DNA of 64,000 nt from Peptostreptococcus russellii. Lineage in GTDB: Bacteria > Bacillota > Clostridia > Peptostreptococcales > Peptostreptococcaceae. Positions within the stretch are counted from its first letter, which is position 1; the number at the start of each line of letters is the position of its first letter. Shown one piece after another: positions 36,211 to 46,256 of this stretch. Position numbers and translations under genes: made by a program. The DNA lies in NCBI RefSeq assembly GCF_003012055.1, contig NZ_JYGE01000004.1:122195-186194 (forward strand). Reading direction: 5' to 3'. The notes under the pieces were generated by a model that was not told the DNA's origin, searched no databases, and worked only from the letters and a program-made list of their open reading frames with translations.

Positions 36211-37233
36211 TTATTCATTTCTATCAAGAACACTTTCCCTGTCAACTATTCTATAAGGTAGTTCTACTTTTTTCTCTCCAATATCTTGTCCTTGTATTAC
36301 CTTTATAATCATTCTTATTGCCACTGCACCCATATCAAATAAAGGCTGATAAACAGTTGTTAATTTCGGTCTATATATCTTGGCAAACTTAACATCATTA
36401 AATCCTGCAACTGAAATATCTTCTGGAACCTTATATCCCATATCAAAACAAGCATTTATAGCACCTATCGCTGCTTCATCACTCGTAGCAAATATTGCGT
36501 CAGGCTTTGTTCCTTCATTTAATAGCTCTTTAGCCGTAGCATATCCATCATTATATGTAGCTCCACACGATTTAACAAGCTTATCATTGTATTCTATATT
36601 ATTTTCACTAAGAGCTTCCTTATATCCCTGAAGCCTAGCATCTGCAAGATTTGATATATGATAGTTTGTTCTAAGTAGAGATATATTTTTATGACCTTTA
36701 TCTATCAAAAATTGTGTCATATCCCTAGTAGCAGGTGCATTTTGAGTAGAAACATTATATATATCAAAATCTCTAGTTGTTTTACTAATATAGACTGCTG
36801 GTATACCACTGTTTTCTAGTATATTCACTATCTCTTGATCTATATCCCAGCAAATCATGACTATTCCTTCTACCTGCTTTGCTCTTAATAAGTTTATATT
36901 TTTTATTTCCAATTCTCTTTCTGAGTATGTGTTAGCAAGAAGTATATCGTAATTATACATCTTTGATATCTCTTCAATACCGTTTAATACCTCTGCTGAA
37001 AATGTATCTGTTACTTCTGGCACAATGACACCGATTAACTGACTCTTTTTAGTTACCAAACTTCTTGCTAATGGATTTGGTACATATCCCGTTTCCTTAA
37101 TAACGTCTAGAACACGCTGCTTAACTTCATTTGTAACAGGTTTAGAATCATTTATTACTCTCGATACCGTAGATATTGAAACGCCAGCTTTTTTCGCAAC
37201 ATCTTTAATTGTGGTTGGTTTCTTAGTTACCAT
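36211..37233 (-). CDS. LacI-family transcriptional regulator, CcpA-like
   Basis: A 340-residue LacI-type regulator with the HTH TTIKDVAKKAGVSISTVSRV at the N terminus, hinge helix PNPLARSLVTKK, and a sugar-binding-type effector domain. The C-terminal segment YQPLFDMGAVAIRMIIKVIQ and the LPYRIVDRES ending resemble CcpA, and the gene stands alone rather than beside a sugar operon, which fits a global role. Whether it binds HPr-Ser-P cannot be read from sequence, and a sugar-specific LacI remains possible. GGAGG lies upstream of the ATG. Confidence 0.82.
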   Translation of the reverse strand: MVTKKPTTIKDVAKKAGVSISTVSRVINDSKPVTNEVKQRVLDVIKETGYVPNPLARSLVTKKSQLIGVIVPEVTDTFSAEVLNGIEEISKMYNYDILLANTYSERELEIKNINLLRAKQVEGIVMICWDIDQEIVNILENSGIPAVYISKTTRDFDIYNVSTQNAPATRDMTQFLIDKGHKNISLLRTNYHISNLADARLQGYKEALSENNIEYNDKLVKSCGATYNDGYATAKELLNEGTKPDAIFATSDEAAIGAINACFDMGYKVPEDISVAGFNDVKFAKIYRPKLTTVYQPLFDMGAVAIRMIIKVIQGQDIGEKKVELPYRIVDRESVLDRNE

Positions 37234-37430
37234 TTTATAATCTTTGCCTCCTTTTTTTATTTTATAAAACTAATATAGTTAATTATATATAATATCTTAT
37301 CCTTGTACAACACTTTCCAAATAGTTGTATTCCCTAATAATATTAATTAAATTTAGCTGTATCCATTTTCCTCTTATTTTCATTATATACTATTCACAAA
37401 AATAAATATAGTTTTTTTCGGTATTTTTTG

Positions 37431-37459
37431 TTGAAAAAAAGCCAGTAATATATTAAGAT
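37431..37459 (+). promoter_or_regulatory. Candidate promoter for acpP
   Basis: TTGAAA, a 17-base spacer and TAAGAT on the plus strand, giving a leader of about 110 bases. The divergent 345-base gap to the LacI-type gene shows no other element I can defend; no FapR-type operator is evident. Confidence 0.45.
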
Positions 37460-37578
37460 ACTGTTATAAAGTGTTATTTACTTAAAAATGTCAACTAGCC
37501 ACTATGATACTTTTTTTAATCGTGGTGCTTAAGTAATTAGTTGCCTAGACTAAATAATTTGTGGGGGAGGTAATCTAA

Positions 37579-37806
37579 ATGTTTGAAAAAATCAAAGAAA
37601 TCATAGTCGACAAGCTAAACATAGATGATGACAGCTTTATCACTTTGGATACTGATTTAATGGAAGATTTAAATGCTGATTCTCTTGATGCCGTTGAGAT
37701 AATAATGGACATTGAAGACGAATTTGATATTACGGTTGAAGAAGAAGATGTTGAGCAGATCAGAACTATTTCTGATATCATCAATTATATTGAAGAAAAC
37801 AACTAA
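37579..37806 (+). CDS. acpP: Acyl carrier protein
   Basis: A 75-residue acidic ACP. The phosphopantetheine attachment serine is S35 in MEDLNADSLDAVEI, the canonical DSL motif. It carries acyl chains in fatty acid synthesis or a related pathway. GGGGGAGG lies 8 bases upstream. It is solitary: no fab, plsX or acpS genes lie beside it, and a strong terminator follows at once, so it may be a second or specialised ACP. Confidence 0.92.
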   Translation: MFEKIKEIIVDKLNIDDDSFITLDTDLMEDLNADSLDAVEIIMDIEDEFDITVEEEDVEQIRTISDIINYIEENN

Positions 37807-37810
37807 GATT

Positions 37811-37842
37811 GTAAAAAGGGACATATATATGTCCCTTTTTAC
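37811..37842. terminator. Bidirectional terminator between acpP and the nucleoid protein gene
   Basis: Perfect 14-base stem with a 4-base loop, A run on one side and T run on the other; serves acpP and the converging gene at 37859. Confidence 0.93.
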
Positions 37843-37858
37843 GTTCAAGATATTTTAT

Positions 37859-38869
37859 TTATTTTTCTTCATAAAACTCTACATTTTTAATAGTGATATC
37901 TACGCTTCCATCACTATTTTGTCTTATAGAGTACTTCATTGGATCTTCAAAATCTTCCAATAAGCCTTTTACATCAAATCCCGTATTTGTCTGTATACGT
38001 CTTCTTTTCAATTTTTTTTCAACCCAAGTTTTATCTATTGGAAACTCTCCTGTAATTTCTTTGTCTTCCAAGAGCTCTTTATAACTTTCTTTTCTTTCAT
38101 CATCTACTATGCACTCTTCTACAAATTTGTCTATATCAACATTATTGTCTTCTTTCAGAACATAGTTCATCATACTTCTAACATCTTCTGCATCTTTTAC
38201 ATTGTTTCCATATGCATTTGTAATCCAGTTATCAGTAACATTTTTAAAAGACTTTGTAAGATACTTCTCATCTCTTACCTTTTCAACCTTTAAAAACTCT
38301 GTTACAAAGCTAGAATCTGTTTCATTTTTCTCTGCAACTTTATCTAAAACATTTAAATGCCACTCATCATTTACACCACTCACACCAACTAGTGCTGCAT
38401 GTACAATCTTCTGTGATGACTGAATTGCTATATCATTAGCTATCATTTTGATTGATACCTTTTCATTTTCATCATCATAACCGATTTCATGAGTATATAA
38501 CTTTTTATAGTCAAGCTTAATAATAGCTACACCCTTTTGATCCTTATTTGTATATAAAACCACGGCTAGATCACAAGAATCAAGCTCTGCATTTATCTTC
38601 ATTGCTTCAAATAAAAATCCTGCAATACCCTGTGAGCTTACAACAAATGAGTTTTCGTCATATAATATATGATCACAGCATACTCTTATTTCATTTTCAT
38701 TATAATCGTTAAATTTTGCTTTTCTTAAATCATCATCTCTCAGTACTCTTCTAATGATTTTTTGATAAAAGGCGTCTATCTCAGGTGAAATAGCATTTTC
38801 TGTGTCATTTAGCACTGGAAAATCAGAATTTTTATCCAATACATGAATTATTACCTTATTAATAATCAA
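37859..38869 (-). CDS. NdpA/NA37-type nucleoid-associated protein
   Basis: A 336-residue protein matching the 37 kDa nucleoid-associated family (YejK/NdpA): N-terminal MIINKVIIHVLDKNSDFPVL, middle FEAMKINAELDSCDLAVVLY and VAIIKLDYKKLYTHE, and ENETDSSFV-like linker. The E. coli homologue binds nucleoid DNA; its role is poorly defined. Start is TTG at 38869 with GGAGG 8 bases upstream, inside the 3' end of the pseudouridine synthase gene (11-base overlap), so the two are cotranscribed. Confidence 0.82.
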   Translation of the reverse strand: MIINKVIIHVLDKNSDFPVLNDTENAISPEIDAFYQKIIRRVLRDDDLRKAKFNDYNENEIRVCCDHILYDENSFVVSSQGIAGFLFEAMKINAELDSCDLAVVLYTNKDQKGVAIIKLDYKKLYTHEIGYDDENEKVSIKMIANDIAIQSSQKIVHAALVGVSGVNDEWHLNVLDKVAEKNETDSSFVTEFLKVEKVRDEKYLTKSFKNVTDNWITNAYGNNVKDAEDVRSMMNYVLKEDNNVDIDKFVEECIVDDERKESYKELLEDKEITGEFPIDKTWVEKKLKRRRIQTNTGFDVKGLLEDFEDPMKYSIRQNSDGSVDITIKNVEFYEEK

Positions 38870-39779
38870 TACTCTTTCCTCCTAACTTTTCTATTAATTC
38901 CTTCATATCTTCTGGAATATTACTTTCTACTTCGATTCTATTTTTAATTCTAGGTTGATTTAATCCTATCCTACAAGCGTGAAGTGCCTGTCTTTCTATA
39001 AGATTTTCATCTACTCTTCCATAAAGATCATCACCTATTATTCCATGCCCTATATAAGACAAGTGGACTCTAATCTGATGAGTTCTCCCAGTTTCTAATC
39101 TCAGCTTTACAATAGTGGCATTTTCCATTCTTTCCAACACTTGATAGTGAGTAATTGATCTTTGTCCCCTAGGATCTACACATCTAAGAACAGAATTCTC
39201 TTCAGATATCATAAGTGGCTCATCGATAGTTCCAAAGTCATCTTTCATCACACCATCAACTACTGCTATGTACTCTTTATTCATTAAATCATCGCTCATA
39301 TCTTTTGATAGCCTATGATGTGCATATGCATTTTTGGCCAACACAACAATACCAGATGTATTCATATCCAGTCTATTAACAAATCTTACCTTGTACTCTT
39401 CCTTTGACTTTTCGATATAATTTATAACGTGGTTTGCAAGTGTTCCCTTGTAATGACTCTTGGTTGGATGAACAACCATATGTGCAGGCTTGTCCATAAT
39501 CAATATATCAAAGTCTTCATACAAGAGCTCAACCCCCAAATCCTCAGATACAAAATCACTCATCTCTTCCTCTATAGGAATCTCTATAATGTCACCACTA
39601 CTCACTATGGAAGATGGTTTTTTAAATTCGCCATTAACAAATATTCTTTTTTCTCTTTTCATTTTAGATATTGATCTAGTTGAAAATTCCAATTCATTAA
39701 GCAAGAACTCCTTTAGTTTAATGTCTTCTTCAACAGATATTACAAACTTATTCCATAATTGTTTTTCTTCAATAAACAC
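38859..39779 (-). CDS. RluA-family 23S rRNA pseudouridine synthase
   Basis: A 306-residue protein with an N-terminal S4-like RNA-binding domain (about 15-75: STRSISKMKREKRIFVNGE) and an RluA catalytic domain. The catalytic aspartate is in VNRLDMNTSGIVVLAKN (about residue 145; N replaces the usual H before RLD, which is common in clostridial members). HQIRVHLSYIGHGIIGDDLYG lies toward the C terminus. Target uridines cannot be assigned; RluD-like or YjbO-like roles are possible. Start is GTG at 39779. nadK lies divergently upstream. Confidence 0.88.
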   Translation of the reverse strand: MFIEEKQLWNKFVISVEEDIKLKEFLLNELEFSTRSISKMKREKRIFVNGEFKKPSSIVSSGDIIEIPIEEEMSDFVSEDLGVELLYEDFDILIMDKPAHMVVHPTKSHYKGTLANHVINYIEKSKEEYKVRFVNRLDMNTSGIVVLAKNAYAHHRLSKDMSDDLMNKEYIAVVDGVMKDDFGTIDEPLMISEENSVLRCVDPRGQRSITHYQVLERMENATIVKLRLETGRTHQIRVHLSYIGHGIIGDDLYGRVDENLIERQALHACRIGLNQPRIKNRIEVESNIPEDMKELIEKLGGKSIDY

Positions 39780-39996
39780 AATTTTTCCATCCTTAACTAA
39801 GTATTTCTTTTTATCTATACCTTGTTATTATACCATAAATATATTATTTCCCATAAAATTTTATTAACTTTACTTTTTCTTATTATTATAATAATCTTAT
39901 TTTTTTCACTAGATTTCATTTTCTTGTTTATTTTTACACTCTTAGTTGTTATCATATACTTATAGTATTTATGAAAGAAGGTTGAAAAATTATATT

Positions 39997-40845
39997 ATGA
40001 AAAAAAATATTACTATTAGATCTAACCGTCTAGATATTTCACAAAAGATAAAAACAATAATCACAAAAAAATTCTCAGAATATGGATATAATGTTAGCGA
40101 AGAGTTTACAGATAAAACTTCTTTAGTAATATCTATTGGAGGAGATGGCTCTTTTCTAAGGGCTGCTAGAGAGCTAGACTTCCCTGATGTGCCTTTTTTC
40201 TGTATTAATACAGGCCACTTAGGTTTTTTTGCTGAGATACTGCCAGATGAAAAAGAAATTGATTATTTTATAGACAGCTATATGAATAATGAGTTTGAAA
40301 TCAATGAGCTTCCTCTTTTAGAGATTGATATCGAAAATAGTGTTCACTCTGTTAGAGACTATGCAATTAACGAATTGGTCGTTAGGGGAAATCGATCTAG
40401 AACAGCTCATCTAAACCTTTTTGTAAATGGTAATTTTATGGAAACATTTAGCGGCGATGGACTTATACTTTCAACATCAACTGGTTCCACAGCGTACAAC
40501 TATTCAGCAGGAGGTAGCATTGTTGATAATCGCTTAAAAATTATGCAAATCACTCCTATTTCTCCTATTAGTAGTAATGCTTTTAGAAGCTTTACATCTA
40601 GCATTATACTACCTGCTGAGGATAGTGAAATTAGCATAAATCCTGAGTATAAATTTGATAATTCTATACTCATAGTGATTGATGGAGAAGAAAAAAAGTA
40701 CCAAAATATCAGTAAAATTAAATCTCGACAGGCAAGTAAAAGAATAAAGCTATTAAGATTAAGAGATTATGAGTTCTGGAATAGAGTTTATATGAAATTC
40801 CTTAAAACTTATGACTACAAGGAAAATGAAAGAAAAAGTTTTTAA
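39997..40845 (+). CDS. nadK: NAD kinase
   Basis: About 282 residues. The diphosphate-binding GGDG motif (ISIGGDGSFLRAAREL), NELVVRG and the substrate-binding STSTGSTAYNYSAGG are all present, followed by a beta-sandwich C-terminal domain. It makes NADP from NAD. The longest frame begins at TTG 39946, which lacks a binding site and adds 17 non-conserved residues; ATG at 39997 is preferred, although AAGG lies somewhat far at about 15 bases. Monocistronic with its own terminator. Confidence 0.9.
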   Translation: MKKNITIRSNRLDISQKIKTIITKKFSEYGYNVSEEFTDKTSLVISIGGDGSFLRAARELDFPDVPFFCINTGHLGFFAEILPDEKEIDYFIDSYMNNEFEINELPLLEIDIENSVHSVRDYAINELVVRGNRSRTAHLNLFVNGNFMETFSGDGLILSTSTGSTAYNYSAGGSIVDNRLKIMQITPISPISSNAFRSFTSSIILPAEDSEISINPEYKFDNSILIVIDGEEKKYQNISKIKSRQASKRIKLLRLRDYEFWNRVYMKFLKTYDYKENERKSF

Positions 40846-40856
40846 TTTAGTTAATT

Positions 40857-40887
40857 AAAAACCAGATGCCTGAGCATCTGGTTTTTT
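40857..40887 (+). terminator. Terminator after nadK
   Basis: Thirteen-base stem (40857-40869 with 40874-40886), 4-base loop, T run. It also lies against the 3' end of the converging CorC-type gene. Confidence 0.93.
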
Positions 40888-42232
40888 AATCATTATCTTT
40901 ATTGCTTTCTTTTTCTTTATATTCTCTAAATGATATTTCATCATCTATTTCTTCTACATCATCTATCATCATTCTAATTGCAGCAATTCTATTTTTATCA
41001 AGAGATAACACCTTGACTCTAATAAAGTTGTTTAGTTCTATCTCTTCGCCTTCTATTGGAAGTCTATTTAAATAACCTATGATATATCCACCTATCGAAT
41101 CAAACTCACCTGACTCAATATCCTTATGTAAGTACTCATTAACATCGCTAATTTTTGTACTACCATCAACAATATATTCATTGTTTGATATTTTAACTAT
41201 TTCATCTTCATGTTCATCATATTCATCTTCAATATCTCCAACAAGTACCTCAACTAAATCCTCTATTGTCAAAAGCCCAGAAGTACCACCATATTCATCT
41301 AAAACTATAGCTATCTGAGTTTTTGCAAGCTTCATTTCTTCTAAGAGCTGAGAAATTTTCTTAAACTCATATGTAAAAAATACATCACGCATATAATCTT
41401 CTACCTTAAAAGTTTCTTCCTCTTCATCAGTTAAAAATATTATATCTTTAATATTCAGTATTCCTACTATATCGTCAATATTTCCTCTATAAACTGGAAA
41501 TCTACTCATTTTTTCTTCTTTAAATAGATTTAAAACCTCATCATAGTTTGCATCAGCACTCACTGTAACCATATCTATTCTCTGAATCATAGCATTTTCT
41601 GCCTTCATATCACCAAACTCAAATACATTGTCAATTATTGCTTTTTCTTCCTGCTCCAGTACACCTTCTTCGTGACTGAAGTTTACCATAGCTTTTAGTT
41701 CCTCTTCTGTAACAAGAGACTTCGGATCATCGTCTTCGATTCTTAATATTTTAAATATCAATGTAGTCATTAGGTTTATTAAAAATACTAAAGGAGCAAA
41801 TATTACAATAGACAAGTTTAATATTTTGGCAACAGCTAAAGATACTCCCTCTTTATTATTTGAAGCAAGAGTCTTTGGTGTAACCTCACCAAATACCAAT
41901 ATAAGCACTGTCATTATAGCTGTAGCCCAAGCTACACCCTGACTTCCAAATAGACCTACCATTACAGATGTAGATATAGATGTTGCTGCTATATTTACTA
42001 TATTATTCACTACCAAAACCGTGCTCAAAAGCTTTTTAGGCTCAGATATTAACTTTTCTAATACACTAGCACCTTTAACGCCCTCTTCCTTTAAATGCCT
42101 TACTCTTACCTTGCTAATTGATGTCAGCGCCGTTTCAGCTGCTGAGAAAAAAGCTGATATTGAAAGCAGGATAAACAAAATAACTACCTGAATCCACAAA
42201 CCACCAGAATCCAACAAAAACCACTCTCCCAT
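40886..42232 (-). CDS. CorC/HlyC-type (CNNM) membrane protein with CBS domains
   Basis: A 448-residue protein: N-terminal DUF21 membrane domain (spans at about 15-35, 65-85, 95-115, 130-155), a pair of CBS domains (about 210-335; MIQRIDMVTVSADANYDEVL and LLEEMKLAKTQIAIVLDEYG), and a C-terminal CorC_HlyC transporter-associated domain (from about 345). Family members are implicated in Mg2+ (and Co2+) efflux or resistance; the hemolysin label is historical. It appears monocistronic. No good binding site precedes the ATG. Confidence 0.88.
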   Translation of the reverse strand: MGEWFLLDSGGLWIQVVILFILLSISAFFSAAETALTSISKVRVRHLKEEGVKGASVLEKLISEPKKLLSTVLVVNNIVNIAATSISTSVMVGLFGSQGVAWATAIMTVLILVFGEVTPKTLASNNKEGVSLAVAKILNLSIVIFAPLVFLINLMTTLIFKILRIEDDDPKSLVTEEELKAMVNFSHEEGVLEQEEKAIIDNVFEFGDMKAENAMIQRIDMVTVSADANYDEVLNLFKEEKMSRFPVYRGNIDDIVGILNIKDIIFLTDEEEETFKVEDYMRDVFFTYEFKKISQLLEEMKLAKTQIAIVLDEYGGTSGLLTIEDLVEVLVGDIEDEYDEHEDEIVKISNNEYIVDGSTKISDVNEYLHKDIESGEFDSIGGYIIGYLNRLPIEGEEIELNNFIRVKVLSLDKNRIAAIRMMIDDVEEIDDEISFREYKEKESNKDND

Positions 42233-42336
42233 ATTTAAAATTATTTTATCTTTAAATTTTAGACACTTCTAACTCACCTATAAGTTTTCTGCCTTAAATT
42301 ATAATACAAATTTATTAAAACTTGTATATATATAAT

Positions 42337-42426
42337 AAAAAAGCCTTTCTTGTCCACCTATATACTTTGCATACCTTGTATGCTTTATATATAGCAAAAC
42401 ATCTTAAAAAAAACAAGTAAAGACTT
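42337..42426 (-). terminator. Branched stem-loop ending in a U run, after sbcC
   Basis: On the minus-strand RNA, AAGUCUUUACUUGU (42413-42426) pairs with ACAAGAAAGGCUU (42341-42353) over 13 pairs with one bulge, enclosing a small hairpin GCAUAC/GUAUGC, and runs into UUUUUU. An alternative weaker hairpin (AAGUAA/UUACUU) just upstream is followed by eight U and would compete for the same strand. It may simply end the sbcC transcript, or be an attenuator or small RNA leading to the CorC-type gene. The rest of 42233-42641 shows a TATAAT at 42298-42303 on the minus strand but no clear -35. Confidence 0.5.
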
Positions 42427-42641
42427 AATTACTTTGTCAAACTTTACGCTTTTATTATATCATAATAAAACACAAATTTCTATGTATTTGCCTGATAATA
42501 TTTACTTTTCATTTTCATTTAATATCTTTTTAAAAACTAATCATATATTGAATATTCCCAAAAATAGATACTTTAAAATATTATTTAAAGCTTTAAATAT
42601 TTCTTTTTCAGATTTTTTATTTTAAATTAGTAAGATAGACT

Positions 42642-45600
42642 TTAATCAAGTACTTGAGTAATTATAGAAGATGATATAGACTCATCCATCTCTACTTCAA
42701 GCTTCATAGGTATTCTTGTTTTTATCTCGTCAACATGTGATATTATACCTACGCTTAGAGTATCACTAGATAGTTTTTCTAAAGATTCTATAACAGTTTC
42801 CAGCAAGTCACTATCTAAAGTTCCAAAGCCTTCATCTAGGAAGAAAAATTCAAGCGGCGCACTTCCCTTTAGCTGTATTTGGGAAGAAAGAGCTAGTGCA
42901 AGTGAAAGTGATGTTAAGAATATTTCTCCTCCAGATAATGTATCTGCAGACCTTCTTATTCCACCATTGAAATTATCTCTTATCACAAATAAATACTCTG
43001 AATTGATTTCAAGTGAGTATCTTCCATTTGTAATACTATCTAGTCTTTTAGAAGCATCAAATACGATATTTTTTAGATATATTTGAGATAAGTACTCGAC
43101 AAATCTGTTGCCCTTAAATATCTTTTCTAACTCTTTGATACTGTCCATTATCTTAGATTTTTTTTCCTGTTCTTTTAAAATATCTTCTACTACTCTCAAG
43201 TCATTCTCTAGTTTATCAAGTTTATAAATTGCTTTTGTCAATTCTTCCTTTAATAAATCTAGCTTTTCTAATATTTTATTTAAAATCTCTAGCTGAGCAT
43301 CTTTTTCTTCCTTAGACACTGTTCGACTTAATAGCTTTTCATTTATATTTTTTAGTTTTATCTTATTTTCAGATAAACTTTCCTTATAATTTTCTATATC
43401 GAGCTTATACTTTTCTATCTCTCTATCATCTAAACAATATTTTTCTATCTCTTTATCATTCTCAAATTTATTCTCTTCTAAAAGAAGATCTAGCTTGCTC
43501 AACTGTTTCAATAAAGCTTTATTTTCATACTCTAATAAAGTTTTATTATTCTCTATTTTTCTATAAATGCTTTCAATATTTTTTGCTTCTTCTTCTAAAT
43601 ACTTTCTTGTTTCATTATAATTTTCTTCTACAACCCTTATAAAAGTATCTAGTATTCCTATAAATCTGTCTTCCAATTTACAGTCTAATTCAACAATATT
43701 TTTAAGTCTTTCTAAATCTACATTATCTTCTTTTTCAGAGATTTCTTCAGATCTGGATTTTATAGCTTTGTCAATTCCCTCTAATTCACTTTTTTTAATT
43801 GCTATTTCTTTTTCCAAGTTTATTAGGTCAGTTTTTATATCTTTTTCTTCTTTTTGAAGAGATTTTAAATTTTTAATATTTTTTTCTCTTTCAACTTCTA
43901 ACTTTCCAAGCAGTTCCAAACTCTTTGATATTTTTTCATACTCATCCTTAAAGAACTCTTTATCAACTACTAGCTTTTCTCCAATTTCTTTTAGAATTTT
44001 ATTTTTAATATCAGAAATTCTACTATTTATAGCTGTCTTTTCTTCATAAATTGCCTTTAAATCCTTATTTAAATCTTCAATAGATTCCTTTTTAGCATTA
44101 TTATCGCTTAAAATCTTATTTTTTTCTATTAATAAAGAGTTTTCTACTTCTTTTAATATTTCTTTTTTCTCATTTAGCTTAATAAGTCTATCTTTCTTCT
44201 CCTCTATAAAAAGCTTGGCCTTCTTTCTGCTCTCCTTTAAATTATTTATTTTATCAGCAAGGCTTTCAAGAGATATTTCTCCATATGCTTTTTCAATCTC
44301 TAATATTTTTACATTATTTTCTTCAATATTTTTACATATATTCTTAATATCACTATTTAGTTCAGCTTTTTTTACTATTTCTATCTTTAGACTTTCTTCC
44401 AACTCTTCTAAAATTTTCTTATTTTTATTATAGCCATCTTCAATATATTCATTTAGCTCTATTTTTTCAACGGTATTATTACATACTGGGCATATATCAC
44501 CCTTATGAAAATTCTCGCTCCATATTTCCTTTATCTGTGATGCTAATTTTTCTATACTTGACTCACTATCTATTTTAGAGTGTTTTCCTATTTTTATCTC
44601 AATATCACTAATGGTGCTTTCAAGCTTTAAAAGCTTATCTTCTATTACTTCCTTAGCTTTATTCAAGTCTATATTTTCTTCTTGCAGTCTTTTTTTACTA
44701 ACAGTCAAGTCAGATAGTCTATTTGCTTCCTTTTCTAATAGATATAATTCTTCTGACATTTTTTCTAAAGTGTCATCATCTATCCCATCTGTATCTTCTT
44801 CATTAGATATTGCTTGCAAAGTTTTTGTTAAGTTTTCTTTTACTTCAGTCAGTTTATCTTCCAAAATTTTTACTTCTTCTTCATTTTCTTTAATAAGATT
44901 ATTTTGTGAAGATATTCTTTTTTCATATTCATAAGTCTTATCCGAGTTTTTTTCTAACTCTCTAAATAATAGTTTTCCATCATATATTAAGCTCCTATAC
45001 TCTTCATCAACTTTATTTTCGCTTATAGACTTTTCAATAGACTCTATTTCCTTAGCAAGATCTTTTTCTTTAACTGATATTTCCAGCAGTTTTTCCTCAA
45101 CGCTTAACTTTTTTTCTTGCAAAATCCTTATTGATTCTTCAACTTTAGATATATTTTCTATCTCTCTAAGCTGCTTTTCTTTTTCTTCTAATATAATTTC
45201 CATATCCTTTTTAGTGGATATAATAAATGGCATTTCATTTTTCTTAGCTTCTATTTCTTTAAATTCAATATTTATTTCTTTTAAATTTTCTTCTAATTTA
45301 GAGACTTCTATATTTAATTCTTCTTTTTCTTTATCTAAACTTCTTACCTTCTCTTTTAAATCTTTTAATTTATCTATTTCAGGCTTTAATATCATAGCCC
45401 TATCTGAAAGCTCTAATTTATCACTTAACTCTTCTATTCTTTCTCTATTTTCCAATAGAAGTTCAAGAGTTTTCTCTATCTTCTCTTTCTCTTCTAGTAA
45501 ATCAAATACTTGCTTAAACTCTTCATATTTTTTATTTTCGTCTATTTTATTTTCTTCTAGCAGCTTAATTTCTTTTTTAAGGCCTTCAATTTCTTTTTCC

Positions 45601-46256
45601 AAGTTGTTTTTTTCTTCTATATTTATATTTGGATATTCACTTAGCCTTGCTTGCAAGATTTCCATCTCTCCGAATAACTTGCCTCTTCTTTTATATATCT
45701 TTTTAGATAGTTCTGTACCATATTCTTCTAGACCGAATATACGTTCCAGCATACTTCTTCTTTCAGCACCTGCAAGAGTAAGAAATTCGCTAAACTTCCC
45801 TTGAGGCAGCACGACAGATCTCAAAAAATCACTTTCTTGTAAACCTATTATTTCTTTTATTTTTTTGTCTACATCGGTCTTTTTATCCGCCAATATTTCA
45901 TATTCTCCAGAAGAGCTTTTCTTTAGCAGCCTAGCATAGTCACTTAGAGAGTTTCCATTAGCTTTATTTCTTTTAAACCTTCTAGATACCCTATATAGAG
46001 TTCTTTCTCCTGATTCTCCAAGCTCAAATTCATAGTCAATTGAAGCTTTTTCGTGGTTTGAGTTGATAAACTCCTTCGTTCCACGAGCTATATTTCCATA
46101 TAAAGAAAGTGTAATTGCATCTAAAATTGTTGATTTTCCGCTTCCCGTCTTACCAAATATTCCAAATAAACCTCTGCTTGTAAGACTTTCAAAATCGACC
46201 ACCTGCTTTGTTGCATAACTATTTAGTCCATCTATCTCAAGTTTTATAGGTTTCAA
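42642..46256 (-). CDS. sbcC: SbcC, SMC-like subunit of the SbcCD nuclease
   Basis: A 1204-residue protein with a split ABC ATPase separated by two long coiled coils. Walker A is GIFGKTGSGKSTILDAI near residue 40, the zinc hook CPVCNN lies near residue 590, the ABC signature DTLSGGEIFLTSL and Walker B FFFLDEGFGTLD lie at the C terminus. With SbcD it cleaves hairpins and protein-blocked DNA ends and is the bacterial Rad50 counterpart. Start TTG at 46256 directly follows the sbcD stop, behind GAGGAGG. It is the last gene of the repair operon. Confidence 0.95.
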   Translation of the reverse strand: MKPIKLEIDGLNSYATKQVVDFESLTSRGLFGIFGKTGSGKSTILDAITLSLYGNIARGTKEFINSNHEKASIDYEFELGESGERTLYRVSRRFKRNKANGNSLSDYARLLKKSSSGEYEILADKKTDVDKKIKEIIGLQESDFLRSVVLPQGKFSEFLTLAGAERRSMLERIFGLEEYGTELSKKIYKRRGKLFGEMEILQARLSEYPNINIEEKNNLEKEIEGLKKEIKLLEENKIDENKKYEEFKQVFDLLEEKEKIEKTLELLLENRERIEELSDKLELSDRAMILKPEIDKLKDLKEKVRSLDKEKEELNIEVSKLEENLKEINIEFKEIEAKKNEMPFIISTKKDMEIILEEKEKQLREIENISKVEESIRILQEKKLSVEEKLLEISVKEKDLAKEIESIEKSISENKVDEEYRSLIYDGKLLFRELEKNSDKTYEYEKRISSQNNLIKENEEEVKILEDKLTEVKENLTKTLQAISNEEDTDGIDDDTLEKMSEELYLLEKEANRLSDLTVSKKRLQEENIDLNKAKEVIEDKLLKLESTISDIEIKIGKHSKIDSESSIEKLASQIKEIWSENFHKGDICPVCNNTVEKIELNEYIEDGYNKNKKILEELEESLKIEIVKKAELNSDIKNICKNIEENNVKILEIEKAYGEISLESLADKINNLKESRKKAKLFIEEKKDRLIKLNEKKEILKEVENSLLIEKNKILSDNNAKKESIEDLNKDLKAIYEEKTAINSRISDIKNKILKEIGEKLVVDKEFFKDEYEKISKSLELLGKLEVEREKNIKNLKSLQKEEKDIKTDLINLEKEIAIKKSELEGIDKAIKSRSEEISEKEDNVDLERLKNIVELDCKLEDRFIGILDTFIRVVEENYNETRKYLEEEAKNIESIYRKIENNKTLLEYENKALLKQLSKLDLLLEENKFENDKEIEKYCLDDREIEKYKLDIENYKESLSENKIKLKNINEKLLSRTVSKEEKDAQLEILNKILEKLDLLKEELTKAIYKLDKLENDLRVVEDILKEQEKKSKIMDSIKELEKIFKGNRFVEYLSQIYLKNIVFDASKRLDSITNGRYSLEINSEYLFVIRDNFNGGIRRSADTLSGGEIFLTSLSLALALSSQIQLKGSAPLEFFFLDEGFGTLDSDLLETVIESLEKLSSDTLSVGIISHVDEIKTRIPMKLEVEMDESISSSIITQVLD

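Noticed and set aside
45214..45804. Plus-strand open frame of 196 codons inside sbcC
   Set aside because: Antisense of the coiled-coil region; serine- and phenylalanine-rich composition typical of reversed Lys/Glu codons, no ribosome binding site.
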